Shown here: in pieces, positions 1 through 11,448 of the stretch | How positions within the stretch are numbered: the stretch's first letter is position 1 | Layout: every line of letters begins with the position of its first letter | NCBI RefSeq assembly: GCF_000218685.1 | Contig: NW_006763290.1 | Coordinates: 894,885-958,884, forward strand | From: Serpula lacrymans var. lacrymans S7.9 | Lineage: Eukaryota > Basidiomycota > Agaricomycetes > Boletales > Serpulaceae | Direction of reading: 5' to 3' | DNA: 64,000 nt | Program-made: the position numbers and the translations under genes | The notes under the pieces: model-generated | What the model saw: only the letters and a program-made list of their open reading frames with translations | Told to the model about the DNA's origin: nothing | Database searches by the model: none

Positions 1-1021
1 ATACCCATGTGACTCAACTAATGTATGTCCATGTACAAACATTCAAGTGTGAGTGAACAAGTGTTTGCCAAATCATATCTAGCAGCCATAGACACTATGC
101 CAAAGATCAGCAAGAAAAAAAAGACAACCAATCTACAAGATGGGTAAGCAAAAGCAAAAACCTATTCTTTTTGAGCTCACACTTTCATAATAGTATTCCA
201 ACATTCTGCAACTAGAAAGGTTGTGTGTTTGGCATGCCCCAAGCATAGAGGTGCATATTGCACTATAGAATTGAAGCATGTTCCCAATCATGTGAAGACA
301 TAGCTGCATCAGTATCACTCCACATACTTCCTGCAAGGCAAAATTCCATCCTCACTTCTTACAGCTACCTCCAACCACACTGTCTAGCTTGACACCCACA
401 AACTCTCTGTTCTAGCCCTCTTATACCTCAAGTGCTGCTTCCACCCAACACCAATGGACTTAATGTCAACATAGGACAGCAATATAAAGGAGAGCTTGAA
501 GGTGCAGGGGAGCTAAACCAAAGTATGTCAGCATGTCTCTCACAGCTTGTTCCACACTGACTCATAGCATTCTCCATGATATTACATTTACAGGCTCCAA
601 CTTTGCAGATCTCCTACTGTCTCAGTTAAGGGATGAATCTTTTGGGGAATGCACAATTGATGTTGACTCTGGGATGGAGACCTATTTGAGGAGATTCAAA
701 GCACCATTTCCACCAGAGATGAAGATTTGGTCCCATTTCTTGTGGCTGCATTAAATGATAAACTTGCCATTGAGGACAACTCTCCAGGTATTGTTGTTTC
801 AAATGCATTTGGCATTGTCATACCAAGTAAGCACTCTTCTTTATATTGTGTTTAATACCATTAAATATGCTTACTCCTCTTATCAGATAATACAGGCCCA
901 AACACAGTTCTTCGCTACAATGACAAATTCTCCAAAGTCCCACCATATTAACCATGGCCATCACTTGCTGTATAAACTATTTGGTCTAAGTGCTAAATGT
1001 GTACTGATTACTTCTAAATAG
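1..1021. other. No convincing gene
   Basis: AT-rich sequence. Short open frames around 533-754 (+) lie just upstream of the repetitive pseudogene that starts near 1070 and could be its eroded N-terminal exons. I could not recognise a domain in them. Nothing else is seen here. Confidence 0.5.
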
Positions 1022-1069
1022 ATGTTTGCTACTAATCTCTTATTTAGCTCCCCTTGTCTCCAATTTTAT

Positions 1070-2090
1070 GAAGGACAAAAGAGTGCAATCCTCAATTGGG
1101 CTAGAGAACTAAGAGCACCTGATGTTTTATTGCTTGGTGCTGTGATAAAAAGTCAAATTTTCATCAAGGATCTTGTAGGCAACCCAACGTGCAAAGTTAC
1201 TTCAAAATTGGGCAACATATTCTATTTCAACAATGTTGCAAAAGCTATTGCAAAGGTAACTAATTTGTAACAAAATTGTTCTATAATAATGGTGCTGACT
1301 ATTAGGTAGGATTATGCCAACCCTATAACCTGCTTTGCAATGCAAGATTATCCTGAAGATGCAAGCAAAGGAATGACACAGGTAGGATTATGCCAACCCT
1401 ATAACCTGCTTTGCAATGCAAGATTATCCTGAAGATGCAAGCAAAGGAATGACACAGGTTTTTCATGGCAAAAAAATGCTGTTGGGACTCCCCTCGGAAA
1501 TAACACCTCCCCCAGTTTGTGTTGATGGCACCATTTACTTTGTCAATGAGCATGATACTGGTGAATATTTTATTCCTGTACAGTTTTTTATAGCCGCATA
1601 CAGGTCAAATTCCAAGGAACCATATTCCCTTGGATATAATGTTAAGTGTAAAAATGTGAGTCATCCCTGTTCATTTGTTATAATTGGTAACTTCTCACAT
1701 ATTATAGGCTTGATTTATTGTAGACAATGAACAAGCCATTCTTGCAACATTTTCTTTTATTTGAAACTTTGAGGATATCTCAAGCAATTATGGATGAGTA
1801 TGGATGTGGTTTCACAGCATCTACAACAGAGTATAGTGAGCTTATGCCTAACCCATGGCATGCAAAAAGTGGAGGCCTTGTGGTGTTTTCTGTGCCACTG
1901 ATTATTTTTATGGATGGTGTCTCTGGTTAATGTCTGTAAGCAGTGGAACAAACATTATGCCATCTATTTGTCCTTTGCTAACATGCCTCGTGAAATCATA
2001 GAAAATAAATTTTGTGTTCATTTTGTCACATCCTCACCCCATGACACACCCATGGAATTGATGCAGACAATGAAATAATCAATACAGCAG
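1070..2090 (+). pseudogene. Degraded repetitive agaricomycete hypothetical protein (transposon-like family)
   Basis: Exon-like blocks can be read in order: a stretch ending NNVAKAIAK (to about 1255), a short exon starting DYANPITCFAMQDYPE (in the 1305-1456 duplication), VFHGKKMLLGLPSE (about 1457-1655), then blocks with FSVPLIIFMDGVSG and SKQWNKHYAIYLSFANMPRE, ending near 2090 with SSPHDTPMELMQTMK. From memory this is the conserved core of a large hypothetical family present in many copies in agaricomycete genomes and often next to transposons; its biochemical role is unknown to me. GT-AG introns are plausible after AIAK (GTAACT) and near 1655 (GTGAGT). The copy is broken: there is a shift at about 1928, where a short extra segment separates DGVSG from SKQWN, an exon is duplicated in tandem, and no continuous C-terminal region follows. 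I treat it as a dead repeat copy rather than a host gene. Confidence 0.6.
1305..1456 (+). repeat. Perfect 76-bp tandem duplication containing an exon
   Basis: 1305-1380 is repeated identically as 1381-1456. The unit starts GGTAGGATTATGCC and ends GGAATGACACA, and covers the exon-like block DYANPITCFAMQDYPE plus its flanking AG and GT dinucleotides. Identity between copies indicates a recent event compared with the decay of the surrounding pseudogene. Confidence 0.95.
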
Positions 2091-2547
2091 GGCTTAATGT
2101 ATGTTCAAAATTCATTTACTGATTTCAATATACACCCTCCACAACATCAAGTTTGTCCTATCTCCAACCTGTCATTCTATACACCAACAATGTATGGTGT
2201 TTCCATGGCCACATACTCTGCTATGCTAACACATCTGCCGACACATCCTGTCCATTTGGCTTTCTTCCAGCACACTCCACCCGCTTTTGCTTCCTGCAAG
2301 TCCATAGACTCTCCTTCACAAATACATTCCCAACAGAAAGTATCCCCTTCAGCTCACACTCAAAGTTTCAACTAAGTTATGATAGCTCCTTTCTGTATTG
2401 AATGTAGTAAAATCAAAGCAAAAATTGCATAGTTATATATGTGTATCAACATTCACTCTCACCCCAGCTCAGATGCTCAGAACACCTAACTGGATGACAC
2501 CATTTGTGATTGGATTCACTAACTCTTTGCCCTTTGCTGTTTATTAA
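2091..2547. other. No recognisable gene
   Basis: Cytosine- and adenine-rich AT-rich sequence following the pseudogene core. Overlapping open frames at 2097-2401 (+) have no recognisable domain and look compositional. Confidence 0.45.
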
Positions 2548-2688
2548 GGCCAACCCAGCTATTTTCAAAGTGCTGCAAGCTGTATTTGAAGATCCTGAAC
2601 TATTAGAGATGTTAGCAGGTAGTGTACAAACAAAGCTAGCTAGTGTAAGGAGCAACCTAAAGGGCAACATTAGTCTTTGTGTAAATTA
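2548..2688 (+). pseudogene. Short coding fragment, unknown repetitive protein
   Basis: The plus strand reads an uninterrupted helix-like stretch containing ANPAIFKVLQAVFEDPELL and TKLASVRSNLKGN before a TAA near 2688. It is preceded by an AG that could be a splice acceptor. It has the codon texture of real protein but no start and no identifiable domain. It probably belongs to the same transposon-related gene neighbourhood. Confidence 0.35.
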
Positions 2689-2959
2689 ATAGACACGCAC
2701 TCATTTTATTTACAGTTACTACTTTCAATTTAAAACTGCACTCACATTATCAAAATTGCAAAGAATGCAGCACCCCGAGGTGTCGTAGTGAATATCCCTC
2801 ATTGAAGGTGTATGGCTTTCCTGGTAAGATGGCTTTGTTAAACACCTTAATGAAAACTGACTGATAGGTTATGCAACAATATTGTCTATGGATATGAATT
2901 TACTATTTGATTAATGGTGGTGAGGAAAATACCCCATTGACACACATGTATTCAATGGC

Positions 2960-3540
2960 CCTCAACTCAGATGTCCCAAAAAAATACTCACCTGGATTGA
3001 TGATGCATTACAAGTTAATGATATTGATGGCCACAGAGAACAGGATGGTAGTTTAGATAAGATATGGCAGGAAGAGGACTTAAACAAAGAGCAGAGAGAT
3101 CTTCCTAACAATGGTGATATTGATGCACCGCATAGTCAAAATATGCCCGCACATAGCCAGGCAGCTGGCATGGCGGTACAAGGTGACAACAATGTCAGCA
3201 AAGATCCTGCAGTGGTTAACGTTCTTAAATCTGAGCGGCAAGAGGAGAAGGACAAGTGGAAACGGTTTCAAGCTGCAGAAAAATACTGGAACTTTGTCAA
3301 TCATCAACTTGTAAAAATGTGGACAAAAGCAAGGAATAATACCATGAACCAGGCTGAACACAAGTCAAACCTAACACAGCATGTGCTACTATATGTCTTA
3401 GGTCTACTGCTAATTTGGTTAACCATTACAGGGAATTTGATCATATTTTACAGCTGGATCTGGCTGAATACCCCGGCCCAAAGAAGTCATTGAACCTTAG
3501 GCAGTCAGTCTGTGATCCCTGAATGGCAGAATTCAATCCA
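2960..3540 (+). pseudogene. Coding fragment of a repetitive agaricomycete protein
   Basis: An acidic and glutamine-rich lead-in (about 3040-3200) is followed by a charged helical segment including KYWNFVNHQLVKMWTKARN (about 3285-3345). A frame change then gives an EYPGPKKSLNLRQS-like block and a final MAEFNPY block near 3530. The pattern looks like the end of a repetitive hypothetical protein with at least one frameshift at about 3375-3430. No function is assigned. Confidence 0.35.
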
Positions 3541-3735
3541 TACTTTGGTAGATAATTTGTCCTTCAGTATGTGTGCAAGCTTTTGTTTAGCATTTTGAGA
3601 TTTTCTAGAATATATTGAGTACTTTTAACACCTTGTTGTTGCATAATACAGTGTTTTTGCCCATTGCACCTAAAATTGGTAATGGATGTGAAACTCTCTA
3701 CAGTCCTGTGATAGAAACAAGGCTCTCAATAGCCC

Positions 3736-4160
3736 TGTTACAATATACAATTTTTTGACTTCAACTTTTATTCTCCCCTTTAACCTTCTCTATCATTTTT
3801 GGACACTTGTGTCATGCGGCACTCTTTTTTTATTTCAAAGTCCATTTATCCTTTACTTTCTTGTGCTGCACTGCCTCCTTTTATTTATAGTTACAACTCT
3901 CTCATGTGGTGGAGCTGGTCACATGGGCTGCACCCTATGACATCATCAGCCACCACTTTCATCAACTGTATAGTATATATGTACAAATAGTCTGTAGTCA
4001 TATATAAGCCCCAATAGATCAAGGAGACTCCTCAGCAAGTTCTCTTGTTGAATACCATCAACTAACTTAGTTCTATCTAAGGAAGTTTATCCACTCCTCC
4101 ACTCAAACCTCTTTGCTTGTCTTCCCTATGTGCCAGAGTATAAAAAATTTGGTTGTAACA
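3736..4160 (+). mobile_element. Solo LTR, family A (TGTTAC...GTAACA)
   Basis: A 425-bp element begins TGTTACAATATACAATTTTT and ends TTTGGTTGTAACA, giving the 5'-TG...CA-3' ends of a retroviral-type LTR. It is homologous over its whole length to 57578-57997 and in part to 30991-31141, 41172-41491 (inverted) and 62935-63013. The flanks agccc / gccct are compatible with a target duplication offset by one base. No internal retroelement sequence is attached, so it is a solo LTR. Confidence 0.8.
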
Positions 4161-4679
4161 GCCCTCAGATACTATGTATGCCTCTGATAATTATTGGCAA
4201 TGCCTCACACAAGTATTGCTACAGAATACCAGCTGTATAGTCTATTAAAGGATGCACTGTACTCTGGCTTTCTGTATTGGCCTGTATCACCCTCCCACAT
4301 CTAACAGAGGCTCTGAGTATATAGGCACTATACAAGTTTTTGAGGCCTTTGGATATAATTGGTGCAAGTCTATCAGATATATGGCGCAAAAAGGCACCTT
4401 AGATGTGTCATGAATATAAAATCAGTCTTTTGTTTTCAAAGCTTGCACATATATACAGGTTAACTGACGGTGTAGAGGAGGATAATTGCTAGAGCAAAAA
4501 CAATTAGATATTGATAAGATAAGATAAGACAATAAAATATTCAAACCCAGCACCACCTTGATCCTTGCTCTCTCTCCACAGCAGCTTGCACTTAACATTT
4601 TTTTTGTAGAAAATGGCCAGCCACAGTTATGGTGAAGGCAGACTCTCAAAAAAAGAGATGTAAAACTTAATCAATAGAA
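4161..4679. other. Intergenic, nothing seen
   Basis: AT-rich spacer between solo LTR A and the MITE at 4683. No coding texture on either strand. Confidence 0.5.
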
Positions 4680-4682
4680 TTA

Positions 4683-5276
4683 GGGCCTGTTTGGCAGCAT
4701 CTGTTTCAAAATGAGAGCCATTTGCAAACACACTTATTTTGAAAGACTCTCAGCACAAATAATATTTCTCATGCTATGTCACACCATTTTACATGCATTT
4801 CTGGATTATAGATTAAGTAAGATAGGTGTCATCCACAACCAACACCATCATATGATGTGACTTGGCCTGTGACTACTGGTGTGATAAGGCAGATCACCAA
4901 CTTGAATTTATGTCATTTTTGCCACAAAATATCTATCCTGTCTTACATGGCACCATTTTTGTTAGTTCTCCTTACAGAATTATATTTGTATTCACTGAGT
5001 TCAGCTTTTCTCTGAAACAAAAACCCCAAATAATCCATATCAAGCAAGAAAAGATAGCAAGTTTCTGGTTTGTCAACAAGTGTAACACTTTTCATCACAT
5101 GATCACATGATAGCATCAAAGGCCTATTTTATCTTATCAGTACATTGCAATGTGACAAGCTAAAAATGAACTATGTTGTTGAGTATATCAGCTTGTTCCA
5201 AAATGGCACCATTTTAAAATGAAACAAGACTTTTTTGGTGGGTGACATTTTGAAATGGTGGCTGCTAAACAGGCCC
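4683..5276. mobile_element. PIF/Harbinger (Tourist-like) MITE
   Basis: A 594-bp non-autonomous element. It starts GGGCCTGTTTGGCAGC and ends GCTGCTAAACAGGCCC, so the termini are imperfect inverted repeats of about 16 bp. TTA at 4680-4682 is repeated at 5277-5279, the 3-bp TTA target duplication expected of PIF/Harbinger elements. The open frame at 4862-5110 has no transposase features. A second, incomplete copy of the left end lies at about 5945. Confidence 0.75.
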
Positions 5277-5279
5277 TTA

Positions 5280-6559
5280 ATTCTGCACCGCTTCTGCTTC
5301 TAACTTGAGGCATGACTGCCCTAGCACCGTCTCTTGCTGCAGCAGCCCCATCAGATCCCACAGTACCTGTGCATCATGTCAAAATTTCTGTGCAATGTTA
5401 TCCAAACAAAACTACTCGGTCTGTTTATTGCATTGGCTGCATTAAAGGGGTTAAGCTTGGTAACACAGTCTGTCCTGGCATAAGACTTGGTGGAAGGCTT
5501 CTTTTTGAGACTGTTTGTTATACACAAAAGGGTGATTTTAATAAAATAGGGAACACCAACTGTGCCCAAAGATTTAAAGAGGCTATGAGTCTGTTGAATG
5601 AAATTCATTGAGAACACTTTCAACACAATATTGCATTGTGTATGTGTTTTTTTATTGTCTTTTTCTTACAATAGAAGGAGCTTCAAGAAATTACAAATTT
5701 TAAATGCAAGCCGCTGTGGAGAGAGAGCAAGGAGTAAGTTTGTGACGGGTTTGAAAAATAAATATAACATCTATTAATAACACTACTCTATACTTTTCCC
5801 CCTATGCTCTTGGAATATCTCCTCTCCTCTCAGAACAGTGTGGTTTTGGAGGGGCCTGGGATAGTAAGTGCCACCTTAATATCATGGTATCTAAAGTTTA
5901 TAAGTCCTACCATTATTGGACACTGGATGCTTACTTACTAACTAAGGGCCTGTCAGCCTCCGTTTCTAAGGAGAGCTGTTTGCAAACCAATCTCCTACCC
6001 ACCCTCTATTTTAAGAGAGGAGGGATTTATCCTCGTGGTTTGATGTGAGATGATATACAAAATTTTGAAAACTTCTCACACATCACATGACTTGAAAATT
6101 TGAATGTCCCTTGCTCTTTCTCAATAGAGTCTGGAATATAACATTTGTAAACAAATATTTACGACAGTGACGGTTACTGATGGTGAATAACAGACTTCAA
6201 AATCATAGCACAGCAAATAAGAGTAAATATGAGTATCTGCAAACCAGCAAATATAATATTTTATCTTAGCTCCTGGTTTCCATCAATACTTGGAAAGGTA
6301 ATATGCCCAATTGATAGCTTCTTGCACCAGTCCAATCAATCTTTCACTGGATGAGATCCAAAATACAACATAAGATGAACTGTGACATAAACAATCCTGA
6401 GTATTGTATTCACTACTCATGTAAGGTTCCCAAGCTGCCTAAATTTCACAAACACCCCTGCATTGATAAGCAACAAATGACTCCACAAGATCATGTTCTA
6501 TGCAATGCACTAGAGGATTGGTGAGAGGAACAAACCACATTTTATGGTGAGGCAGTCCT
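5280..6559. other. Intergenic with MITE end and one unassigned 99-aa frame
   Basis: 5312-5611 (+) is an open frame of 99 codons starting MTALAPSLAAAAPSD and rich in Cys and Val; I recognise no domain and it may be chance or a TE fragment. At about 5945 the sequence GGGCCTGTCAGCCTCCG, preceded by TAA, resembles the left end of the MITE at 4683 for roughly 50 bp. No right end was found. The rest shows nothing. Confidence 0.4.
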
Positions 6560-7320
6560 TGTAACAATAGACATTTCCAGCACCTACCTTAGCGCTTACT
6601 TTTACTTTTACTGTACTTTTACTTTTTCATTTTCCAAGTCACGTGACTATTTACTTCAATTTACTTTTCAAATTTTCTATAGCCACAATACTTTACTTTA
6701 CTTTTTGGACTTTCTATAGCCACATGATTGATCACGTGACATATTACCTAACCAGTGTCTAGACTCAACATGCTCCTTCTTGTCCTGCTTCTGTCAAGAT
6801 TACCAGCAGCACCTCTCCAGTCATGTCTGAGCTTTGCCTCTTCTGCTATATCTGGCCTATTAGTGAGGACAATTTGATGTGGTGCCTGTAAGCAGGAATA
6901 ACACACAAGTGTGTCCGTGTTTGTTGGCCTCTATTCTTTGCTGACTCAGTTTTACTACTACATGTGTAGCCGCACCTGCAGCATATCTTCCTACTTTTCA
7001 TATTCCAAGTCATGTGACTGATCACATGACCCTTTTATTCTACTTTACTTTTCGAACTTTTTATAGGCACATGATCAATCACGTGACACATCACCTGACC
7101 AGTGTTTAGACTCAACATATGACTAGTCACATGCTGGACATTGGAGTTTTAACTTTATTTATCAACTATATAGTACTATAGTACCTTATGTATTGTAGTA
7201 TATATACTGGAGCAATACATGGGGAAGGAATCAGTGAGTCCTCTTCTAGTGTATACCAACATTAGTATGACAACATCCTGCTCTTGATGAGTTGTACTAT
7301 TATTCCTTGAGTTATAGTCT
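6560..7320 (+). mobile_element. Degraded LTR family C, interrupted or duplicated
   Basis: Homologous, in inverse orientation, to 33700-33960 and 40620-40938. The characteristic block (polypyrimidine runs, CACGTGAC and CATGTGAC palindromes, then AGTGTCTAGACTCAACATG) occurs twice, at about 6600-6770 and 6985-7130, so the element is duplicated or was split by an insertion. It runs on to the CTAGTGTATACCAAC area near 7260. No protein-coding sequence is present. Confidence 0.55.
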
Positions 7321-8519
7321 CTGTGGTTATGCTCCAGTGCCCCAAGATAGTACCTTGTTGGCGTTGTCACATTTTCCTAATGTGGGTTCTCGGCCAGATG
7401 TCTATGACCTGGGGCTTGGGGAGGGTTGTGTGCTGTGCAAGCATGGTGATTTGCTTGTCTATATCCCAGAAAATGACATCCAGGATTGTGTTAGTTGTCT
7501 CTGACCTCCTACCAGAAACCATGCCCACAGCTGAAGCCAAGGCCTCAAAGTCAATATCATAATCAGGCATCTCAAGGAAATGCTTTGTTTGCATATTTTG
7601 ATATATGTATGCCATCCACCAAATTGTTGGCCTTTAGAAGTTAGGGGAATAACACAAATGATAGGAATAGTTGGTGTGGTCAGTTTTGATAAATCTAAGT
7701 GACACTCAGCCGCTGCCTAGGAGGCTATAGAAATAACTATATTATTTACCTAAAACTACAATTAGTTTAAGATGATCTCTAATAAATGTAATGTAACATA
7801 CCTCAGCCGCTGCCTAAGAGGCTATAGAAACGACTGAGGTATTCCTATACTAAACCCCCTACTACTTATAGTCAGAGGTGCTACTCGCTACAGTATAATA
7901 ACTCCTAGGAGAACAATGGTGACTCCATGAAGCAGCCATTATGCTCCATGGAGAACAATAGCTGCTTTGGCAGGGATAGGGTTTATCCATTTTTGTCAAG
8001 TTTGGCCTCAGTTACTGGAGGATAGAGGTTGTCAACTGATTGTAGTTGCATGCAAGATCTCTGGGGTGTGCCTTGATCTCCTGGGCTGGAAGAATATAGA
8101 GGAATTAGATCAATTAGATTGGTGTCCTGTTAGACTTCAAAACTTGAATAATACACATAGGGGAATACCCTATTCCTTACTTTTTTGTGAGGAAGGAAGC
8201 TACCATTATCAATAAGCAGAAATGTAAGAACTTCTAGAGTCTACCTTCAAATAGCTGGTAAGGACTGACTGGAAGGATCAAATACAGTCATGAGGGCTAA
8301 GAAGACAAAAGTCTAATAGGCCCTAACCATGATAAAACCAAAGAATCAAAAGGTTCTATAGTAAAATAGCAACAAGTAAGAAAAGGGTAGAACAAAACAA
8401 TATTGCACTACAGAATAGTGTAGTATAAGCCATGAAAACAGAGAAACAACCAATGCAAGAAGCAAAGGGCAAGACTTTGATAGAAAAACTAACAGCAAAT
8501 CAATGAACACAACTCAAGT
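7321..8519. other. Intergenic, unassigned
   Basis: A frame at 7367-7615 (-) and one at 7967-8215 (+) have plausible amino-acid texture but no recognisable domain. A short sequence, CTCAGCCGCTGCCTA(G/A)GAGG, occurs at about 7705 and again at 7801. The second copy lies within an ACCTCAG...ACTGAGGT hairpin (7800-7840). Confidence 0.4.
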
Positions 8520-8692
8520 ATGAGGACATCACTGGGGGAGTACCATTAATACCTCCATTTAGAGAGGTGAACCACAAAATACCTCTTATTTGACCAGATG
8601 AGAAGTATGTGATTCACCTCCCAAGATGTTCAGATATCATAAAGCTGCAATTTGCGGCAAAAATAGACAAATATACCACTGCAGATTGGTAG
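8520..8692 (+). pseudogene. Ty3/gypsy polyprotein fragment, start of reverse transcriptase
   Basis: The plus strand reads GVPLIPPFREVNHKIPLI, a stop, then PDEKYVIHLPRCSDIIK and IDKYTTADW. This matches the REINHxIPLIDP...HLPRCPD...KIxRYTxAGWW region just upstream of the RT fingers in basidiomycete Ty3/gypsy elements. A stop replaces the residue before PDEKY, and the RT core with its YxDD motif is absent. It is a short dead remnant. Confidence 0.65.
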
Positions 8693-8815
8693 TATGCTCT
8701 TCAATATATTAGAGACTGCTTAGCAAGTTCTATGGGTGGTCCCTAATAGATAGACTCAGTATTTGTAGCAAACATAATGCTTAATATGTTATGAAATATT
8801 CTTTAATGAAATGTA

Positions 8816-8843
8816 ACTCAGTTCTCATAGATAGAACTGAGGT
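8816..8843. repeat. Short perfect-stem hairpin of the CTCAG/CTGAG class
   Basis: Arms AACTCAGTTCT and AGAACTGAGGT pair around a loop of about 7 nt, followed by GGTGTCA. The same motif architecture recurs at 10244, 40984 and 45133. Confidence 0.6.
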
Positions 8844-10243
8844 GTCAGGTGAATATTATTGTACAAAAATATGGCAGAAATGGAGAAGTCCAAATTCTAT
8901 TCACTAATATAGGTATAAGTCTCTTACACATGTTGGTGAGTGCTCATTCCTTATTATTGTTGCTGCAACATATCTTTACAATACTTAGTGCTTATAGTTC
9001 AACAAGTGTCATTGGTTACATAGTGTAGTCACAGTATTGGTAACAACATTATCCATGGATGTATAACAGCATGTACTGCATGCGTAGTGATGGTAAAGTT
9101 GGTCCAGTCAAACTCAGTCAAACCTGTAACTAATTAATGTCGGTGTATCTGTTTACAATACATTTACATCCTATTCTTTATTTTTCATTTTAAATTTGAC
9201 TCACGCTTCAGTCATGTTTGACAAAATATGTTGGTCATATATCAGTGATAAGCCTGATTAGCGCTTGGTGAAAGGTTTACCAAACAATTTAAGCCTAGCT
9301 TAGTACAATATTGTGTCAAGTTGTTTATGGATAGCAAACTTTCCAAGGTCTACCAAAGGTATCTGGGTGGTATCGGAAGTATAGAGTAGCCATTTCTAAG
9401 ATATATATAGAATTGATTTTTTTATGGCTGAGCCAGTGGCATCTCTTCAATGTTTATTATAGATGTTTTTTCACCATTGTACAGACCATGCAAAGACATC
9501 CATAAGAGCTACACCATGAGTATGGCCACAATGTAATTCTGTCCCGGAAAGCAATCAAGTCATTTCACAATTCAAGCAGCATCTCATTGCCCAATAGATT
9601 AATAAAGTCAACAAAAAACTCATAGTACATTATCTGTAATGAGGACAAGACAAGTACACAAAAGGACAAAGACCTGGAGCTTAAATGGCTTGCTTAATAG
9701 GTCTGAGTTTGATTATCTTATTTTTTTTGCTTCCCAGCCAGAACTTGCACCTCACCAATTTTCTTTCCCAATGGTACGTCAATCTGTTTGTTCACGCATT
9801 CATTTATTTTCTATTGTATGGTACAATAATACTGTGGCATGCTGTAGTACAAATTATCAATTATGATGAAGTAGACACATGTCAAAACTACTGAGACATT
9901 CACAAGGTGTTAATATAACATTGTGGATATTGTATCAGTAAAACAAATGGACCAACTACACTTGTCAACATACTTGGATCACTACACAAAGGCCTTATGC
10001 GATCCTTTTGTACTATTGCGTGGGATGCATTATTAATACCTATTTTACTGTTGTAGGTCATATGTTGACAAATCACACCTTACAAATATCTCCGCAGACC
10101 TTTGTGAGAGGTCGTGCTCGTTTACCCTTTCGGAGAGGTTGGACCAGATTAATGGTGTACTTGACCGCTTTTCCATTACATTACATAAGCTCAAAACTTT
10201 CCCACACTTATTCCAAAAACTCATAGCACTCTGCCTTACACAA

Positions 10244-10273
10244 ACCTCAGTCTTTTAATTATAAGACTGAGGT
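10244..10273. repeat. 11-bp perfect hairpin
   Basis: ACCTCAGTCTT (10244-10254) pairs exactly with AAGACTGAGGT (10263-10273) across an 8-nt AT loop. It is the best-preserved member of the recurring CTCAG/CTGAG hairpin class. Confidence 0.7.
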
Positions 10274-10704
10274 ATGTCTGGTTAATTTACAGTTCACTTT
10301 ATATCATTATACTCACTTTACACTGTTAGGAATACTCTCTTTTAGTCTTCTCATAGCCTCACATTAATACCCCTACACTTGCAAGTGCAGGGGGACATGG
10401 GGTGATGCTAGAGGCGGATACTTGAAGTAGGGCCCAGATGATGTTTTAACATGTCACCTGGGTTCCCCCCTCAAGTGGCACAGTCACTCAGATAGAAATG
10501 TTGGAACATATGTTTAACTACCTTAGCTTTGTGCCAGCAGTTGAACTGTGAGTAAACATTCCATAGAAAATGTTCCACTACATCTTACCAATGATCACGT
10601 AGTATGTTATCATTGTCTAGGTATATAATATCAAGTCTTGGTGTTGTGCAAGCAGTTGAACTTATATGACCATTGTCTAGAACTAGAATACTGGCCAGCT
10701 CACA

Positions 10705-10771
10705 GGTGGAGGAGAGGAGAGATGGTGGTGGTAGTGGAGGAGGAGGAGGAGGAGAAGGAGGAGGAGAAGAA
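10705..10771 (+). repeat. GGA/GAA purine-rich simple repeat
   Basis: A polypurine strand made mainly of GGA, GGT and GAA triplets, including five consecutive GGA units. Confidence 0.85.
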
Positions 10772-10883
10772 TATCACTTATCCAAACTGAACTTTACCAT
10801 CCCTACATGGTAGGGCATGCTGTTACAAATATGGCACCTTTCCGTTACTTCATTATCAAACTCAATAGCCACTGTTAAGTTCA

Positions 10884-10932
10884 AACCTGGACCGAACTAT
10901 CCAAACCCGGTTTGGTTGGTTCAGTCCAGGTT
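10884..10932. repeat. Imperfect inverted repeat
   Basis: AACCTGGACCGAAC (10884-10897) pairs with GTTCAGTCCAGGTT (10919-10932) with one mismatch. Further GGTTCAGTCC repeats follow, to about 10945. Confidence 0.6.
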
Positions 10933-11340
10933 CAGTCCGGTTCAAGCACTTAAACTACAGGTTTGGTTTGGGGTTCAGACCAAAGTGTCTGAGAACAGAA
11001 CAGAACATTAGCATCCCTACCCGGGAACGCAAGCTTCTCCCTGTTTTCCTGACATTGATGTTGTAGGCATCTGATAAATTCTTGTAAATGCAGCTAATAC
11101 ATTGTTCTGGCAAATCACTTTAGCACCAAATTATTAACTTTGCCTGGTTGTAACAGCTCTTCCTTGATTTCTTCATTTACTGGCCATTCAAGTTGTACTC
11201 CAAATGTTATATTTAGGTATACAAAAAACTGTTGTTGACATAAGTAATCCCTGATATGCATTTCGGTCTTTGGCTAAAACGCTGGGAGTTACATCGGCAA
11301 CTGCCGCGAACATACTGTATAGTTATAATGATGGTGGCTG

Positions 11341-11448
11341 CCACGTCGGATATTCATACCCTACTACCCTACTCGTCAGGGCCTCTTAGGTATGCTAACT
11401 TCATTTTGTCTGGCTAACGACTCATTTCAGTGATTTTGATAGTCCACA
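11341..11448 (+). promoter_or_regulatory. Upstream region of rpl16
   Basis: Short region rich in pyrimidine tracts between the AT-rich spacer and the rpl16 ATG, with the start context CCACA-ATG-TC. No specific binding site is asserted. It is assigned only by position. Confidence 0.35.

Larger units (their letters stand above)
8844..11340. other. Long intergenic region without genes
   Basis: About 2.5 kb with no coding signal I can support on either strand. The two frames at 9639-9894 (+) look compositional. It holds hairpins at 10244-10273 and 10884-10932 and a purine-rich simple repeat at 10705-10771. Upstream of about 11280 the base composition changes toward the richer promoter region of rpl16. 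Confidence 0.5.
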
